Below, one piece after another: positions 25,066 through 33,995 of a stretch of DNA of 63,166 nt. The position numbers were made by a program, and so were the translations under genes. Source of the DNA: Lentimicrobiaceae bacterium (lineage in GTDB: Bacteria > Bacteroidota > Bacteroidia > Bacteroidales > F082); assembly GCA_015061315.1 (NCBI GenBank), contig SUWV01000012.1, positions 1-63,166 of the forward strand, written 5' to 3'. Within the stretch, counting starts at the first letter, position 1. Each line of letters begins with the position of its first letter. Below the pieces are notes generated by a model. The model worked only from the letters and a program-made list of their open reading frames with translations, made no database searches and was not told the origin of the DNA.

Positions 25066-25187
25066 GATGCTAAGATACTAAGATACTAAGATGCTAAGAT
25101 GCTAAGATACTAAGATGCTAAGTAACTCAGCATCTCAGCATCTCAGTAACTCAGCAACTCAGTATCTCATATCTCAGTATCTCGATG
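25063..25187. repeat. Array of 8-mers in two near-complementary halves
   Basis: The first half is about seven to eight tandem units of AT(A/G)CTAAG. The second half is about eight units of (AA/AT)CTCAG(C/T). The halves pair imperfectly: A.C in plus-strand RNA becomes a G.U wobble in minus-strand RNA. It lies between tsaE and gpsA, and no gene is present. Confidence 0.9.
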
Positions 25188-25234
25188 ACTAAAATTTAAG
25201 GCGATTTTTCTTTGTTAAATAGGAATAATTGTCT

Positions 25235-25243
25235 TAAATTTGC
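25235..25243 (+). promoter_or_regulatory. -7 box for gpsA
   Basis: TAAATTTGC, 15 bases before the ATG at 25258. Confidence 0.5.
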
Positions 25244-25257
25244 ATAAAATTTTTTTT

Positions 25258-26238
25258 ATGAAAAAGGTTGTTTTTGTCGGTAGCGGAGCTATCGGAACAG
25301 CGGTAGGTAACGTGTTGGCGAGAAAGGGTATTGATGATATTACCTTGCTGTCTATCGAAGAAGAAGTGGTTGATTCTATCAACAATCAAAGACTTAATAT
25401 CAATTATTTCCCAAATATCAAGTTGTCGAGAAATCTTAAGGCAACGACAGATATAGAGATTTTAAAAGATGCCGATGTGATTTTCATGGCGATACCTTCG
25501 ACTGCTGTCGTTGGCTATCTGTTCGATAAGAAAGATTATATCAATCCAAAAGCCATCATTGTGAATCTTGCCAAAGGGTTTGGTAAAGGCGACTGTCTGA
25601 TTCCAAATTGTCTTGTTGGTCATTTCCCAAATACGCTTATGATGATGAAAGGACCTTCTTTCGCGCGAGAAATAATAAATCGCCAGGAGACGGGTTTTAC
25701 CTTGGCATGTGAAAATAATGAATGTTTTGGAGAAGTGGCTGATTTGTTTGAGAATACGAATGTTAGGTTTGATTATTCCAATGATATTAATGGAGTAGAA
25801 TATGCAAGTATCTTGAAAAATATTTACGCTATCATCATTGGTATGTTAGATGCTAATTACGATTCTGCAAATATGAGATCACTTTTTATAACTAAGGCTA
25901 TCAATGAGATGCGTAGTCTTATGATCGCTTTTGGAGGTCAGGACATAACGATGTTCAATTATTGTGGCTTCGGAGATTTCGCTCTGACATCTCTCAACGA
26001 TATGAGTCGTAACAGAACCTTGGGATTGCTCATCGGCAAAGGCTTCTTCAATAGTGGCATCTCTGAGAAGGTGGTGCTCGAAGGTCGTATAGCAGTCGAT
26101 GTCTTCTATCAGAAAGTGCAAGATAGTCATATAGATATAAACGCATATCCTCTTATGTCGGAACTCTATCATGTGTTCAACGACAGCGATTACCCAACTA
26201 AGAAGTTTGTAAAGAATATTCTGAATAAGATTAAATGA
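25258..26238 (+). CDS. gpsA: NAD(P)H-dependent glycerol-3-phosphate dehydrogenase
   Basis: A 326-residue enzyme that reduces dihydroxyacetone phosphate to sn-glycerol-3-phosphate for phospholipid synthesis. The Rossmann motif is GSGAIGTAVG near the N-terminus. FMAIPSTAVVG, KGPSFAREI and the helix with the catalytic Lys (EYASILKNIYAIIIGMLDA) follow. The C-terminal helical domain (GFGDFALTSLNDMSRNRTLG) binds substrate. I start at the ATG at 25258, six codons after an upstream alternative, because the -7 box leaves too little room for the longer form. Confidence 0.93.
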   Translation: MKKVVFVGSGAIGTAVGNVLARKGIDDITLLSIEEEVVDSINNQRLNINYFPNIKLSRNLKATTDIEILKDADVIFMAIPSTAVVGYLFDKKDYINPKAIIVNLAKGFGKGDCLIPNCLVGHFPNTLMMMKGPSFAREIINRQETGFTLACENNECFGEVADLFENTNVRFDYSNDINGVEYASILKNIYAIIIGMLDANYDSANMRSLFITKAINEMRSLMIAFGGQDITMFNYCGFGDFALTSLNDMSRNRTLGLLIGKGFFNSGISEKVVLEGRIAVDVFYQKVQDSHIDINAYPLMSELYHVFNDSDYPTKKFVKNILNKIK

Positions 26239-26287
26239 TAGCAACTTTCAATTGTTAATTGTAAATTTTTAATTGTAAATTGAAATA

Positions 26288-27820
26288 ATGGGTGTCGTTG
26301 TCCGTCAGACTATTAAAGGTACGATAATGAATTATATAGGGGTGTTGGTGGGTTTCATCACCACCTTTTTTATTGTCACGAAATACCTGACTCCTGAAGA
26401 GGTAGGTCTGACGCGTGTGTTGGTAGACGCCTCGATTTTGCTGTCGAGTCTCGCTCAATTGGGAACGAGTACATCTGCGATGCGTTATTATCCGTATTTC
26501 AAAGATGAAAAAGAAAAAGATCATGGTTTTTTCGGTTGGTCGGTGATAATTTCTTTTGTGGGTTTTATCGTTTTTACGGCTTTGTTTTTCGTCTTTAAGA
26601 CACCGATAGAAAATTATTTCTCGCAGAACTCAGAACTTTTCGTCGATTATATCTATTTCGTCATACCTATGGCGTTCTTTATGATGTATCTGCTTGTATT
26701 TGAAACTAATTCAAATCTTCTCATGCGAATTGTCGTCCCGAAATTCATTCGTGAAGTTGGCATTCGTATTATGACATTGATAGTTTATTTATTATATGCT
26801 TTCGATGTGATAAACCTCGACGGAATGGTTGTGTCTCTTTGTCTTACTTATGGAATTGCCACTTTGTTAAATGTAATCTATCTTTTTACATTGAAAAAGA
26901 TTTCATTTAAGATACAGCCTTCTTATATTTCAAAGTGGTTGCGTAAAGACTTCATTTTCTATACTTTATTCTTGATAATATCATCGTTGGCAAGTAATTT
27001 GGTTCCAGTGTTGAACACATTTTTTGTATCAGGAAAATTGGGACTTGCAATTGCAGGCATTAACACGATAGCGGTTTATATTGCCAATATGGTGGAGATA
27101 CCATATCGTTCGTTGGCTGCAATATCGCGACCTCAGATTTCTCAAAGTATGAAAGATAATAATGTGATGGAAGTCAATGCTTTGACACAAAATGTCTCAC
27201 TGCATCAGTTCATGGCTTCATCATTTATCTTTTTCTTGATATGGATTAACATTGATTTGTTATATACTTTAATTCCCAATGGAAATGTTTATGATGAGGC
27301 AAAATTAGTAGTTTTTATTCTTGCTATAGTTAAAATCATTAACACTTCTCTTAATGTGGGAGCAACGGTGTTAAGCTATTCAAAATATTATTATTATTCA
27401 CTTTTGTTTACAATAATACTGACTGTTTCTACTATCATAATGAATATCAAGTTGATTCCTATATGGGGAATAGAGGGCGCTGCAATAGCATCCCTGATTT
27501 CATATTTGATATATTACACCTTCTTATTAACATTTGTAAATTGGAGAGTGAAAGTTACACCCTTTTCTCTTAAAGAATTTTATACTTTATTGATAATAGT
27601 GTCGTTGTTTGTAATTGATTGGTTGTTACAAACATATATCTCAGGATATATAACTTCTTTATTTAGGATATTAATAATAGGACAAATATTGGATTCCGTG
27701 CTACGAACATCATTGTTGGCGATTTTGGGAATCGTAACTATATATAAATTAAGGATTTCAAAACAAGTAAATGATATTATTGATAAGTTTTTATCATTAT
27801 TAAAATTGACAAAAAATTAA
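26288..27820 (+). CDS. Polysaccharide flippase (Wzx/MATE-like superfamily)
   Basis: A 510-residue membrane protein with about 14 hydrophobic segments. The start VRQTIKGTIMNYIGVLVGFI, then FFIVTKYLTPEEVGLTRVLV, is typical of O-antigen or capsule flippases. It probably moves a lipid-linked glycan across the inner membrane. Two bases separate it from a GT4 glycosyltransferase and the unit ends with a methyltransferase, so this is a small surface-glycan operon inserted between gpsA and trmH. Confidence 0.88.
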   Translation: MGVVVRQTIKGTIMNYIGVLVGFITTFFIVTKYLTPEEVGLTRVLVDASILLSSLAQLGTSTSAMRYYPYFKDEKEKDHGFFGWSVIISFVGFIVFTALFFVFKTPIENYFSQNSELFVDYIYFVIPMAFFMMYLLVFETNSNLLMRIVVPKFIREVGIRIMTLIVYLLYAFDVINLDGMVVSLCLTYGIATLLNVIYLFTLKKISFKIQPSYISKWLRKDFIFYTLFLIISSLASNLVPVLNTFFVSGKLGLAIAGINTIAVYIANMVEIPYRSLAAISRPQISQSMKDNNVMEVNALTQNVSLHQFMASSFIFFLIWINIDLLYTLIPNGNVYDEAKLVVFILAIVKIINTSLNVGATVLSYSKYYYYSLLFTIILTVSTIIMNIKLIPIWGIEGAAIASLISYLIYYTFLLTFVNWRVKVTPFSLKEFYTLLIIVSLFVIDWLLQTYISGYITSLFRILIIGQILDSVLRTSLLAILGIVTIYKLRISKQVNDIIDKFLSLLKLTKN

Positions 27821-27821
27821 T

Positions 27822-28964
27822 ATGAAAATAATAATTGTAGGACCATCACATCCATACAGAGGGGGAATAGCGGCTTTTACTGACCGTCTTGCCAATGAGT
27901 TTCAGGTTGAAGGAGCTGACGTTGAGTTGTATACGTTTACGTTGCAATATCCGTCAATATTGTTCCCTGGAAAAACTCAATATTCTGATGCGCCGGCTCC
28001 TGAAGATATCAAAATATTCCGAAAGATAAATTCGATAAATCCTTTTACGTGGATTAAAACGGCTAAAGAAATAAAGGCTAAAAATCCTGATATTGTGGTG
28101 TTTGCATATTGGATGTCGTTCTTTGCTCCTTGCTATGCTCAAATGGCTAAGATAATATCTAAAAATAAAAATACTCGTTGCATTGGCTTGGTTCACAATA
28201 TGATGCCACATGAGAGGTCTTTGCTAGACAGATTATTGTCACCCTGTTTCGTGAAGAGAATGCATGCTTTTGCAGCTCTCTCCAAATCTGTTTTAAATGA
28301 TGTCTCAAAATTAGATAAGAAGTCAAAACCTAAGTTGTTTTCGCCGCATCCTCTGTATGATCATTATGGTGACAGAGAAGACAAGGCTGTTGCTCTGAGT
28401 AGCTTATACCTCGATGATAATTATAACTACTTGCTTTTCTTTGGCTTGATACGTGAATATAAAGGTCTCGATTTGCTATTGAAGGCGATGTCTGATGATC
28501 GTTTGGATAATTATCCTTTGAAACTTATCGTGGCTGGAGAGTTTTATGAGAAGAAAGAACCTTATCTTCAAATGATAGATAATTTGGATATTAAAGATAG
28601 AGTAATTATCTGCGATAAATATATTCCTGACGAGGAAGTCAAGAATTTCTTTAATCTTGCAGATATGGTCGTTCAGCCATATAAATCAGCAACTCAAAGT
28701 GGTGTCACACAGGTGGCTTATCATTTCGAGAAGCCAATGCTTGTGACTGATGTTGGTGGATTGCGGGAGATAGTGCCTAATGGAAAAGTAGGTTATGTTG
28801 TTGAACCAGAACCTAAGAAAATAGCTGACGCTATCTGCGACTTCTATGATAATGACAGAAAAGAATTTTTTGAGGCTAATATTGTAGAGGAAAAGAAAAA
28901 ATATGAGTGGTCGAAAATGACTGAGACGATAATGAAGTTGTATAAAGAAACTAAGCAATTATGA
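27822..28964 (+). CDS. GT4-family glycosyltransferase
   Basis: A 380-residue GT-B fold enzyme. The N-terminal half begins IVGPSHPYRGGIAAFTDRLA, the nucleotide-sugar end of the cleft. The C-terminal half carries LLFFGLIREYKGLDLLLKAM, then VQPYKSATQSGVTQVAYHFE, with the family's acidic-rich donor site modified, and KPMLVTDVGGLREIV. The acceptor and sugar are unknown. The stop overlaps the next start as ATGA, which indicates translational coupling. Confidence 0.9.
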   Translation: MKIIIVGPSHPYRGGIAAFTDRLANEFQVEGADVELYTFTLQYPSILFPGKTQYSDAPAPEDIKIFRKINSINPFTWIKTAKEIKAKNPDIVVFAYWMSFFAPCYAQMAKIISKNKNTRCIGLVHNMMPHERSLLDRLLSPCFVKRMHAFAALSKSVLNDVSKLDKKSKPKLFSPHPLYDHYGDREDKAVALSSLYLDDNYNYLLFFGLIREYKGLDLLLKAMSDDRLDNYPLKLIVAGEFYEKKEPYLQMIDNLDIKDRVIICDKYIPDEEVKNFFNLADMVVQPYKSATQSGVTQVAYHFEKPMLVTDVGGLREIVPNGKVGYVVEPEPKKIADAICDFYDNDRKEFFEANIVEEKKKYEWSKMTETIMKLYKETKQL

Positions 28965-29746
28965 AAAAGATAATTTCACTTTTGACAAAGATATTTCCTC
29001 GTCAATTCTTAATAAAATTTAGTTATTTGTTCAGCATCTTGATAAGACCTTTCTATTGGGGAAATAAAGTGGAATGTCCTGTATGTGGAAAACATTTCCG
29101 TAAATTTTTGCCATACGGTTATGGCAAAGCAATGGATAATCGTCTGTGTCCTAATTGTTTGTCATTGGAGAGACATCGTTTGTTATGGCTTTATCTTAAA
29201 GAGAAGACTGGATTTTTTAGCGATAATCTAAAGGTGTTGCACTTTGCTCCTGAGCAGCCTTTCTTAAAGAAATTTAAGAGTTTGAAAAACTTGGATTATA
29301 CAACAGCCGACTTAGATTCTCCGATTGCTGACTTACATATAGATGTTACCAATATTGACCTTCCAGACAACACATACGATGTCGTTATATGTAACCACGT
29401 TTTGGAACATGTTGATAATGTTGATAAAGCATTTTCAGAGATAAAAAGAATCTTGAAACAAGGAGGTTGGGCTATATTGATGGTGCCTATAAATCCTAAT
29501 GTCGATACTTTTGAAGACCCTTCCATCACCGACCCGAAGGAAAGAGAACGGCTGTTCGGACAGTATGATCATGTACGTCAATTTGGTCGCGACTATGCAG
29601 AAATTCTGCGCAAAGCCGGATTTGAAGTAGATGCCGACAGATTGTATTTTGAACTCAATGATGAACAGCGACAAAGAATGAAACTCGCTCGTCCTGGCGA
29701 AGAGCTTGTTTTTAGAGTGATTAAACCTGAAAACTTGAAAATTTGA
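28961..29746 (+). CDS. SAM-dependent methyltransferase with N-terminal zinc ribbon
   Basis: A 261-residue protein. A four-Cys motif (CPVCGKHF...LCPNCLSLERHR, residues about 34-72) precedes a class I methyltransferase core: VLHFAPEQPFLKKF, YTTADLDSPIADLHID, YDVVICNHVLEHVDNVDKAF and GGWAILMVPI. Similar proteins occur in surface-polysaccharide clusters and may methylate a sugar. The end (KPENLKI, stop) is made of GAAAACTTGAAAATTTGA words that continue as a hairpin to 29795. Confidence 0.87.
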   Translation: MKKIISLLTKIFPRQFLIKFSYLFSILIRPFYWGNKVECPVCGKHFRKFLPYGYGKAMDNRLCPNCLSLERHRLLWLYLKEKTGFFSDNLKVLHFAPEQPFLKKFKSLKNLDYTTADLDSPIADLHIDVTNIDLPDNTYDVVICNHVLEHVDNVDKAFSEIKRILKQGGWAILMVPINPNVDTFEDPSITDPKERERLFGQYDHVRQFGRDYAEILRKAGFEVDADRLYFELNDEQRQRMKLARPGEELVFRVIKPENLKI

Positions 29747-29793
29747 AAACTTGAAAAATTCTCAGATTTTCATATTTTTCAAGTTTTCAGTTT
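29747..29793. terminator. Convergent hairpin of AACTTGAAAA words
   Basis: AAACTTGAAAAATT and AATTTTTCAAGTTT-type arms lie between convergent genes. It resembles the hairpin at 9316-9385. Confidence 0.45.
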
Positions 29794-30480
29794 CTAATAA
29801 AGTTCCGGGTGTAGCTCTCTGAATTTTCTCTCAAACTCCCAAAAACGTTTGATGCTTTTCTTTGTCCAGTCGAGTCGGAGCTCTTCTTTTTCTTCTTCTG
29901 TGAGATGCCAATCAATGTTGCTCTGATGTAAGCGCTGCGTTAATGTATACATCACCAAAGCTGCCGATACACTGATGTTATAACTTTCAGTAAATCCGAA
30001 CATTGGAATCTTGACGTACATATCGGCGTGTTCTAAGGCGTAATCGCTCAAGCCTGTTTTCTCTGTCCCAAATACAATAGCTACAGGTTCGTCTAATGGT
30101 AACTCTTCAGGAGTGAAGTCATCTTGATGAGGACATGTAGCTACAATCTTATATCCTTTTTTATGCAGATTATCAAAAGCTTCTGGAGTGTTAAAATCTT
30201 TTTCATTGTATTTTTTTAGATCTAACCACTTGACACTGCCAACCACAATATCCGGATTTACGTTATATACCCAGCGGTTTTCAATAACATGAATGTCTTG
30301 AACGCCATTGATGTCGCAGCTTCTCAAAACTGCACTCGCATTATGTGACTGATAAATATCTTCTAACACAACAGTAACGTGACGAGTCCTGTAATTTAAA
30401 ACTTCTTCAAAGCGTTTCTTTCTTTCTTCTGTCGTATACTGACTTAAAAAATTGTATAATTCTCTGTCTTTTTCTGTCAT
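29794..30480 (-). CDS. trmH: tRNA (guanosine-2'-O-)-methyltransferase, SpoU family
   Basis: A 228-residue SPOUT enzyme, probably methylating G18 of tRNA. Motif 1 is VLEDIYQSHNASAVLRSCDI, motif 2 PVAIVFGTEKTGLSDYAL and motif 3 IPMFGFTESYNISVSAALVM; together these build the knotted SAM site. A C-terminal helical tail (LRLDWTKKSIKRFWEFERKF) fits TrmH. It stands between convergent and tandem neighbours without an obvious partner. Confidence 0.92.
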   Translation of the reverse strand: MTEKDRELYNFLSQYTTEERKKRFEEVLNYRTRHVTVVLEDIYQSHNASAVLRSCDINGVQDIHVIENRWVYNVNPDIVVGSVKWLDLKKYNEKDFNTPEAFDNLHKKGYKIVATCPHQDDFTPEELPLDEPVAIVFGTEKTGLSDYALEHADMYVKIPMFGFTESYNISVSAALVMYTLTQRLHQSNIDWHLTEEEKEELRLDWTKKSIKRFWEFERKFRELHPELY

Positions 30481-30543
30481 ATCTATGCTAATTTTTAAAT
30501 GCTTGTTTAAATCTGTCGATAATTGTTAATTTTTAGCTGTAAA

Positions 30544-33135
30544 TTAATAAAGTTCTTCCCACCAAGAACTATTGTTTTTCAAATGTTTGTCCCACCAAGC
30601 CATGATGGTCTTTTGCCATTTTATGTGTTTGCTATAGTTCTTTATATAATGGTTTTCATTTTCAATTTCAATAAGTTCGCATTCTTTGCCGAGTAGCTTC
30701 AGAGCGGTGTATAGCTGCATGCTTTCGCCTATCGGCACGTTGGTGTCATCGCTTCCGTGTAACAGTAGGAGAGGAGTGTTGATTTTGTCGGCATTGAACA
30801 AAGCGCTTTGTTCGACATATAATTCCTTATTGTTCCATGGGTAAGAATTGGCTGCTGCTGTAGAGTTGTAGCTCCATGCCCAAAATCCTTCGCCCCAGTA
30901 AGAAGATATGGAGCTTATGCCTGCGTGGGAAATGGCTGCCTTGAAAATATCGGTGCGTGTTATCAAAAGCTCTGTTAAAAAGCCGCCGTAAGAAGCTCCC
31001 ATACATCCGATATTTTTCTCATCGACAAAGTCGTGGTCTTTGATGAATTGTTTAGTGCTTTCGATAATTTCATCGACGGCAATATTCCCCCAATCGTTTA
31101 CAAGACGATCGGCGTATTCTTGTCCGTAACCAGTAGAACCTGATGGTATTATGACGTATACTATATATCCGTTTGAGGCAAAATAATTTCTCGGGAAATA
31201 GTCTCTGAAACCTCTGCTCATAGGAGCGGCTCCGCCGTAATAGCAAACAATCATTGGATATTTTTGCCTTGAATCAAAATCTGGAGGGAGGTAATAGTAG
31301 CCATCTACAGAAATGCCGTCCTTTGTGGTGTAGGTGTAGTCGTACGATTTTCCGAATGATATGTCGTTGAATGTGTCTTTTTCTGGATTGCTTTCGTTGA
31401 TTACAGATCCGTCTTTTAAATCAAGTACGTAAGCTTTGTCGGCGGTATGTATGCCGTTGCCGTAATATGCTATGAGAGATGATTTTTTAGATTTGCTCAT
31501 GCTTATTACATTATCGAGTTGTGTGTCGAGCTTTTTATATACCTTATTATTAAGGTCATAAACATAGACATTGTTGTATGACTTTTCTTCAACTTTAAGG
31601 TAAATTTTATTATCATCTTCACACCAGAAAAATTGTTTTATATTAGGCGTGAAGTCTTTGCTTATATAAGAGGCGTTTTTGTTTTTTATGTCAAATATGT
31701 ATGCTTCAATATTATAATCGTTGGTTGCAATGTCTTCATTTGTCGTGTTTTGGGTATTGTTGAACATGGCCGCAGGAGCAGTCACCAACAGCTGTGTCGC
31801 GTCGGGAGAATACTGAGCGCTGCCGTTATGATGGCTGTTCCATAGAGTGTCGATGCTGTTGTTTTGAAGATTGATTTCCATCATCACTTGTTTGGAATAG
31901 TGTGGCGTTTTGTAGTCTCTTATATTTTGGCTGATGAGGATTCTTTTTCCGTCGTGGCTTATGTCGTGCAGGTTGGAGCTATATTTTCCGGCTGTGAGTT
32001 GTCGGTGTGTGCCGTGTTTTACGTCATACATATACAGATGAGTTTGATTGCGCCACCATGGTGCTCTGTCTTCAACGCCGTCATGGCGTTTGAAACCGTC
32101 TTTGCTTTTTTCGTTTTTGATATTCTTGCCGTATATGATGAAATCGCCATTATAAGATAAGGTGTAGCTGTTCATGTCTTTAGTCGCTTCCATCAACAGT
32201 GATGTTACTCCAGTCTTAAGGTCATGGCAAAATACTTTTGCTTTGGCTTCGTCATCATTTCTGAAATATACTGCATCTTGGCACGGGTGAAAATATAAGT
32301 CGTTGATGTTGCTGTGTCTTGAACTCATGACAATTTTATTACTCTCTAGATCTATGATGTCAGTCCAATTCTGTGACTTGCCATTAGGTGCTTTGGTCTC
32401 ATTGTAACGATATTTTACATATTTGCCTGAAGGCGATACTGCAGCCATTGTCAATCGGGTTCCGTTTATTACAGTGCTGAGATCCATGTTTTTTGTTGGG
32501 TCGGTACTCCATTTAAGCGATGTCGGATTTTTGCTGATGTATTCCAACTTGAACTCCCATTTGCTGTCGTCATTGTTTTCACATAAAGTTTTAACGATAA
32601 TATCGTGTTTGCCTTTTTCTAACCTTATGCTTTTTTCCCTACTGTTAGCATTTTCATTGTTAAATTCGTAATACGACAAAATTTTGTTGCCATTAAGATA
32701 AACCTCGTATGGAGAATAAGATGACGCTTTGAATGTGATGTTCTGATATTTGTTATTGTCGATATAGGAGGCGAGAATGTTGTAGGAATAATCACTCCCG
32801 TTATTGTTTCTGACGTCGTCTATTTTAATGAACCCAGATTTTGATGTTGATTCTTCTTTCCAGACAGCAGAGTTTGCGTTGCTGTAAATCTTTCTGTTCT
32901 TTGCCGGTCTTAGCTCGTTTGGTAATGATATTATCTCGAAAAAATCTGTAGCTCTGAAATATCTTCCGGCGATATTTGGTCCATTATTTAGTAAAGGCTT
33001 GTTCAGATATTGGATTTCGGTGAGAAGCCATTTGTCGGCGTATGTTAGGGAAACGTCATTGCTTTTAAGTGCGTATATGCTGATAAATGAACCTAATATT
33101 ATCAGTATCAGGAGTAACGTATATCTTTTCTTCAT
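30544..33135 (-). CDS. S9-family (prolyl oligopeptidase/DPP-like) peptidase
   Basis: An 863-residue exported peptidase. An N-terminal hydrophobic segment (residues 5-22) is a signal or anchor. Residues about 60-220 include a sugar-binding-like beta domain, then a WD-type propeller (about 225-600) shields the active site. The alpha/beta-hydrolase domain has the nucleophile in GASYGGFLTEL, the Asp in LLHGSDDTNVPIG and the His in ENENHYIKN. Such enzymes trim short, often proline-containing peptides in the periplasm. A minus-strand -7 box TATATTTGC lies at 33160-33168. Confidence 0.88.
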   Translation of the reverse strand: MKKRYTLLLILIILGSFISIYALKSNDVSLTYADKWLLTEIQYLNKPLLNNGPNIAGRYFRATDFFEIISLPNELRPAKNRKIYSNANSAVWKEESTSKSGFIKIDDVRNNNGSDYSYNILASYIDNNKYQNITFKASSYSPYEVYLNGNKILSYYEFNNENANSREKSIRLEKGKHDIIVKTLCENNDDSKWEFKLEYISKNPTSLKWSTDPTKNMDLSTVINGTRLTMAAVSPSGKYVKYRYNETKAPNGKSQNWTDIIDLESNKIVMSSRHSNINDLYFHPCQDAVYFRNDDEAKAKVFCHDLKTGVTSLLMEATKDMNSYTLSYNGDFIIYGKNIKNEKSKDGFKRHDGVEDRAPWWRNQTHLYMYDVKHGTHRQLTAGKYSSNLHDISHDGKRILISQNIRDYKTPHYSKQVMMEINLQNNSIDTLWNSHHNGSAQYSPDATQLLVTAPAAMFNNTQNTTNEDIATNDYNIEAYIFDIKNKNASYISKDFTPNIKQFFWCEDDNKIYLKVEEKSYNNVYVYDLNNKVYKKLDTQLDNVISMSKSKKSSLIAYYGNGIHTADKAYVLDLKDGSVINESNPEKDTFNDISFGKSYDYTYTTKDGISVDGYYYLPPDFDSRQKYPMIVCYYGGAAPMSRGFRDYFPRNYFASNGYIVYVIIPSGSTGYGQEYADRLVNDWGNIAVDEIIESTKQFIKDHDFVDEKNIGCMGASYGGFLTELLITRTDIFKAAISHAGISSISSYWGEGFWAWSYNSTAAANSYPWNNKELYVEQSALFNADKINTPLLLLHGSDDTNVPIGESMQLYTALKLLGKECELIEIENENHYIKNYSKHIKWQKTIMAWWDKHLKNNSSWWEELY

Positions 33136-33159
33136 GATTTTTAACTAAATAAAATTTAG

Positions 33160-33168
33160 GCAAATATA
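33160..33168 (-). promoter_or_regulatory. -7 box for the S9 peptidase gene
   Basis: TATATTTGC on the minus strand, about 24 bases before the ATG. Confidence 0.5.
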
Positions 33169-33203
33169 TTTAATTTTTTTGTTGTTTTTTCAGATAAATA
33201 AAC

Positions 33204-33212
33204 TAAATTTGC
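33204..33212 (+). promoter_or_regulatory. -7 box for the TPR gene
   Basis: TAAATTTGC, divergent from the S9 promoter. Confidence 0.5.
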
Positions 33213-33233
33213 AGTTCGAAAAAATCTATTGAT

Positions 33234-33926
33234 ATGGCAAAACAAAATGTAAAGAATGAAGGTGATGAACGCCTCGAATCGATTGAAACAACGTTGACAA
33301 AAGCAGAACAATTTGTTATTGATAATCAAAAGCCTATTTATATAGTCTTGGCAGTTTTGATTATAGCAGTTCTGGCTTTCTTTGGAGTTAAGAAGTATTA
33401 TTTAGAACCACGCGAAAAAGATGCTCAAGCAGCGATATACCATGCAGAGCAGTATTTTGAAAATGATAATTTTGCTACAGCATTGAATGGCGATGGCAAT
33501 TATCTTGGTTTCGTTGATGTTATCAATGACTTCGGTGGTACAAAAACAGCTAACTTGGCAAAATATTATGCAGGCGTTTGCTGCCTCAATACAGGTGATT
33601 TTAATAAAGCTGTTGAATATCTCAAATCATATAAAGGTAAAGATGTTCTCGTTTCATCATTAGCATTAGGCTGCTTGGCTGATGCTTATATGGAATTAGG
33701 TAATGTTGCTGAAGCTGCAAAATGCTACGTCAGCGCAGCAAAGAAATCAGCTAACAGCTTCACTTCACCAATGTACTTGCTCAGAGCTGGTATGGCATAC
33801 GAAATGGTAGGCGATTATCAAAACGCTATCAATGTGTATAACACAATAAAAGCTGACTATCCTAACAGCAACGAAGGCTTTAGCATCGAAAAATACATTG
33901 CAAGAGCTCAAGCAGAAATGAAATAA
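33234..33926 (+). CDS. Membrane-anchored tetratricopeptide repeat protein
   Basis: A 230-residue protein. A single membrane segment (about 34-52) is followed by an extracytoplasmic helical domain with TPR-like units (TANLAKYYAGVCCLNTGDFN, SSLALGCLADAYMELGNVAE, PMYLLRAGMAYEMVGDYQNA). It resembles YfgM and Bacteroidota tetratricopeptide chaperone-like proteins at the SecYEG exit. That role is inferred. It ends in a strong terminator. Confidence 0.85.
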   Translation: MAKQNVKNEGDERLESIETTLTKAEQFVIDNQKPIYIVLAVLIIAVLAFFGVKKYYLEPREKDAQAAIYHAEQYFENDNFATALNGDGNYLGFVDVINDFGGTKTANLAKYYAGVCCLNTGDFNKAVEYLKSYKGKDVLVSSLALGCLADAYMELGNVAEAAKCYVSAAKKSANSFTSPMYLLRAGMAYEMVGDYQNAINVYNTIKADYPNSNEGFSIEKYIARAQAEMK

Positions 33927-33946
33927 TATCTAAAACGAATATTTTG

Positions 33947-33981
33947 ACACCCGATTCAAAAACGAGTCGGGTGTTTTTTTT
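33947..33981 (+). terminator. Intrinsic terminator after the TPR gene
   Basis: ACACCCGA (33947) pairs with TCGGGTGT (33967), followed by a run of T. Confidence 0.9.
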
Positions 33982-33995
33982 AACGCTATTTTTTT

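Noticed and set aside
25063..25187. CRISPR-like appearance of the 8-mer array
   Set aside because: The units are tandem 8-mers without spacers, and no cas genes are nearby.
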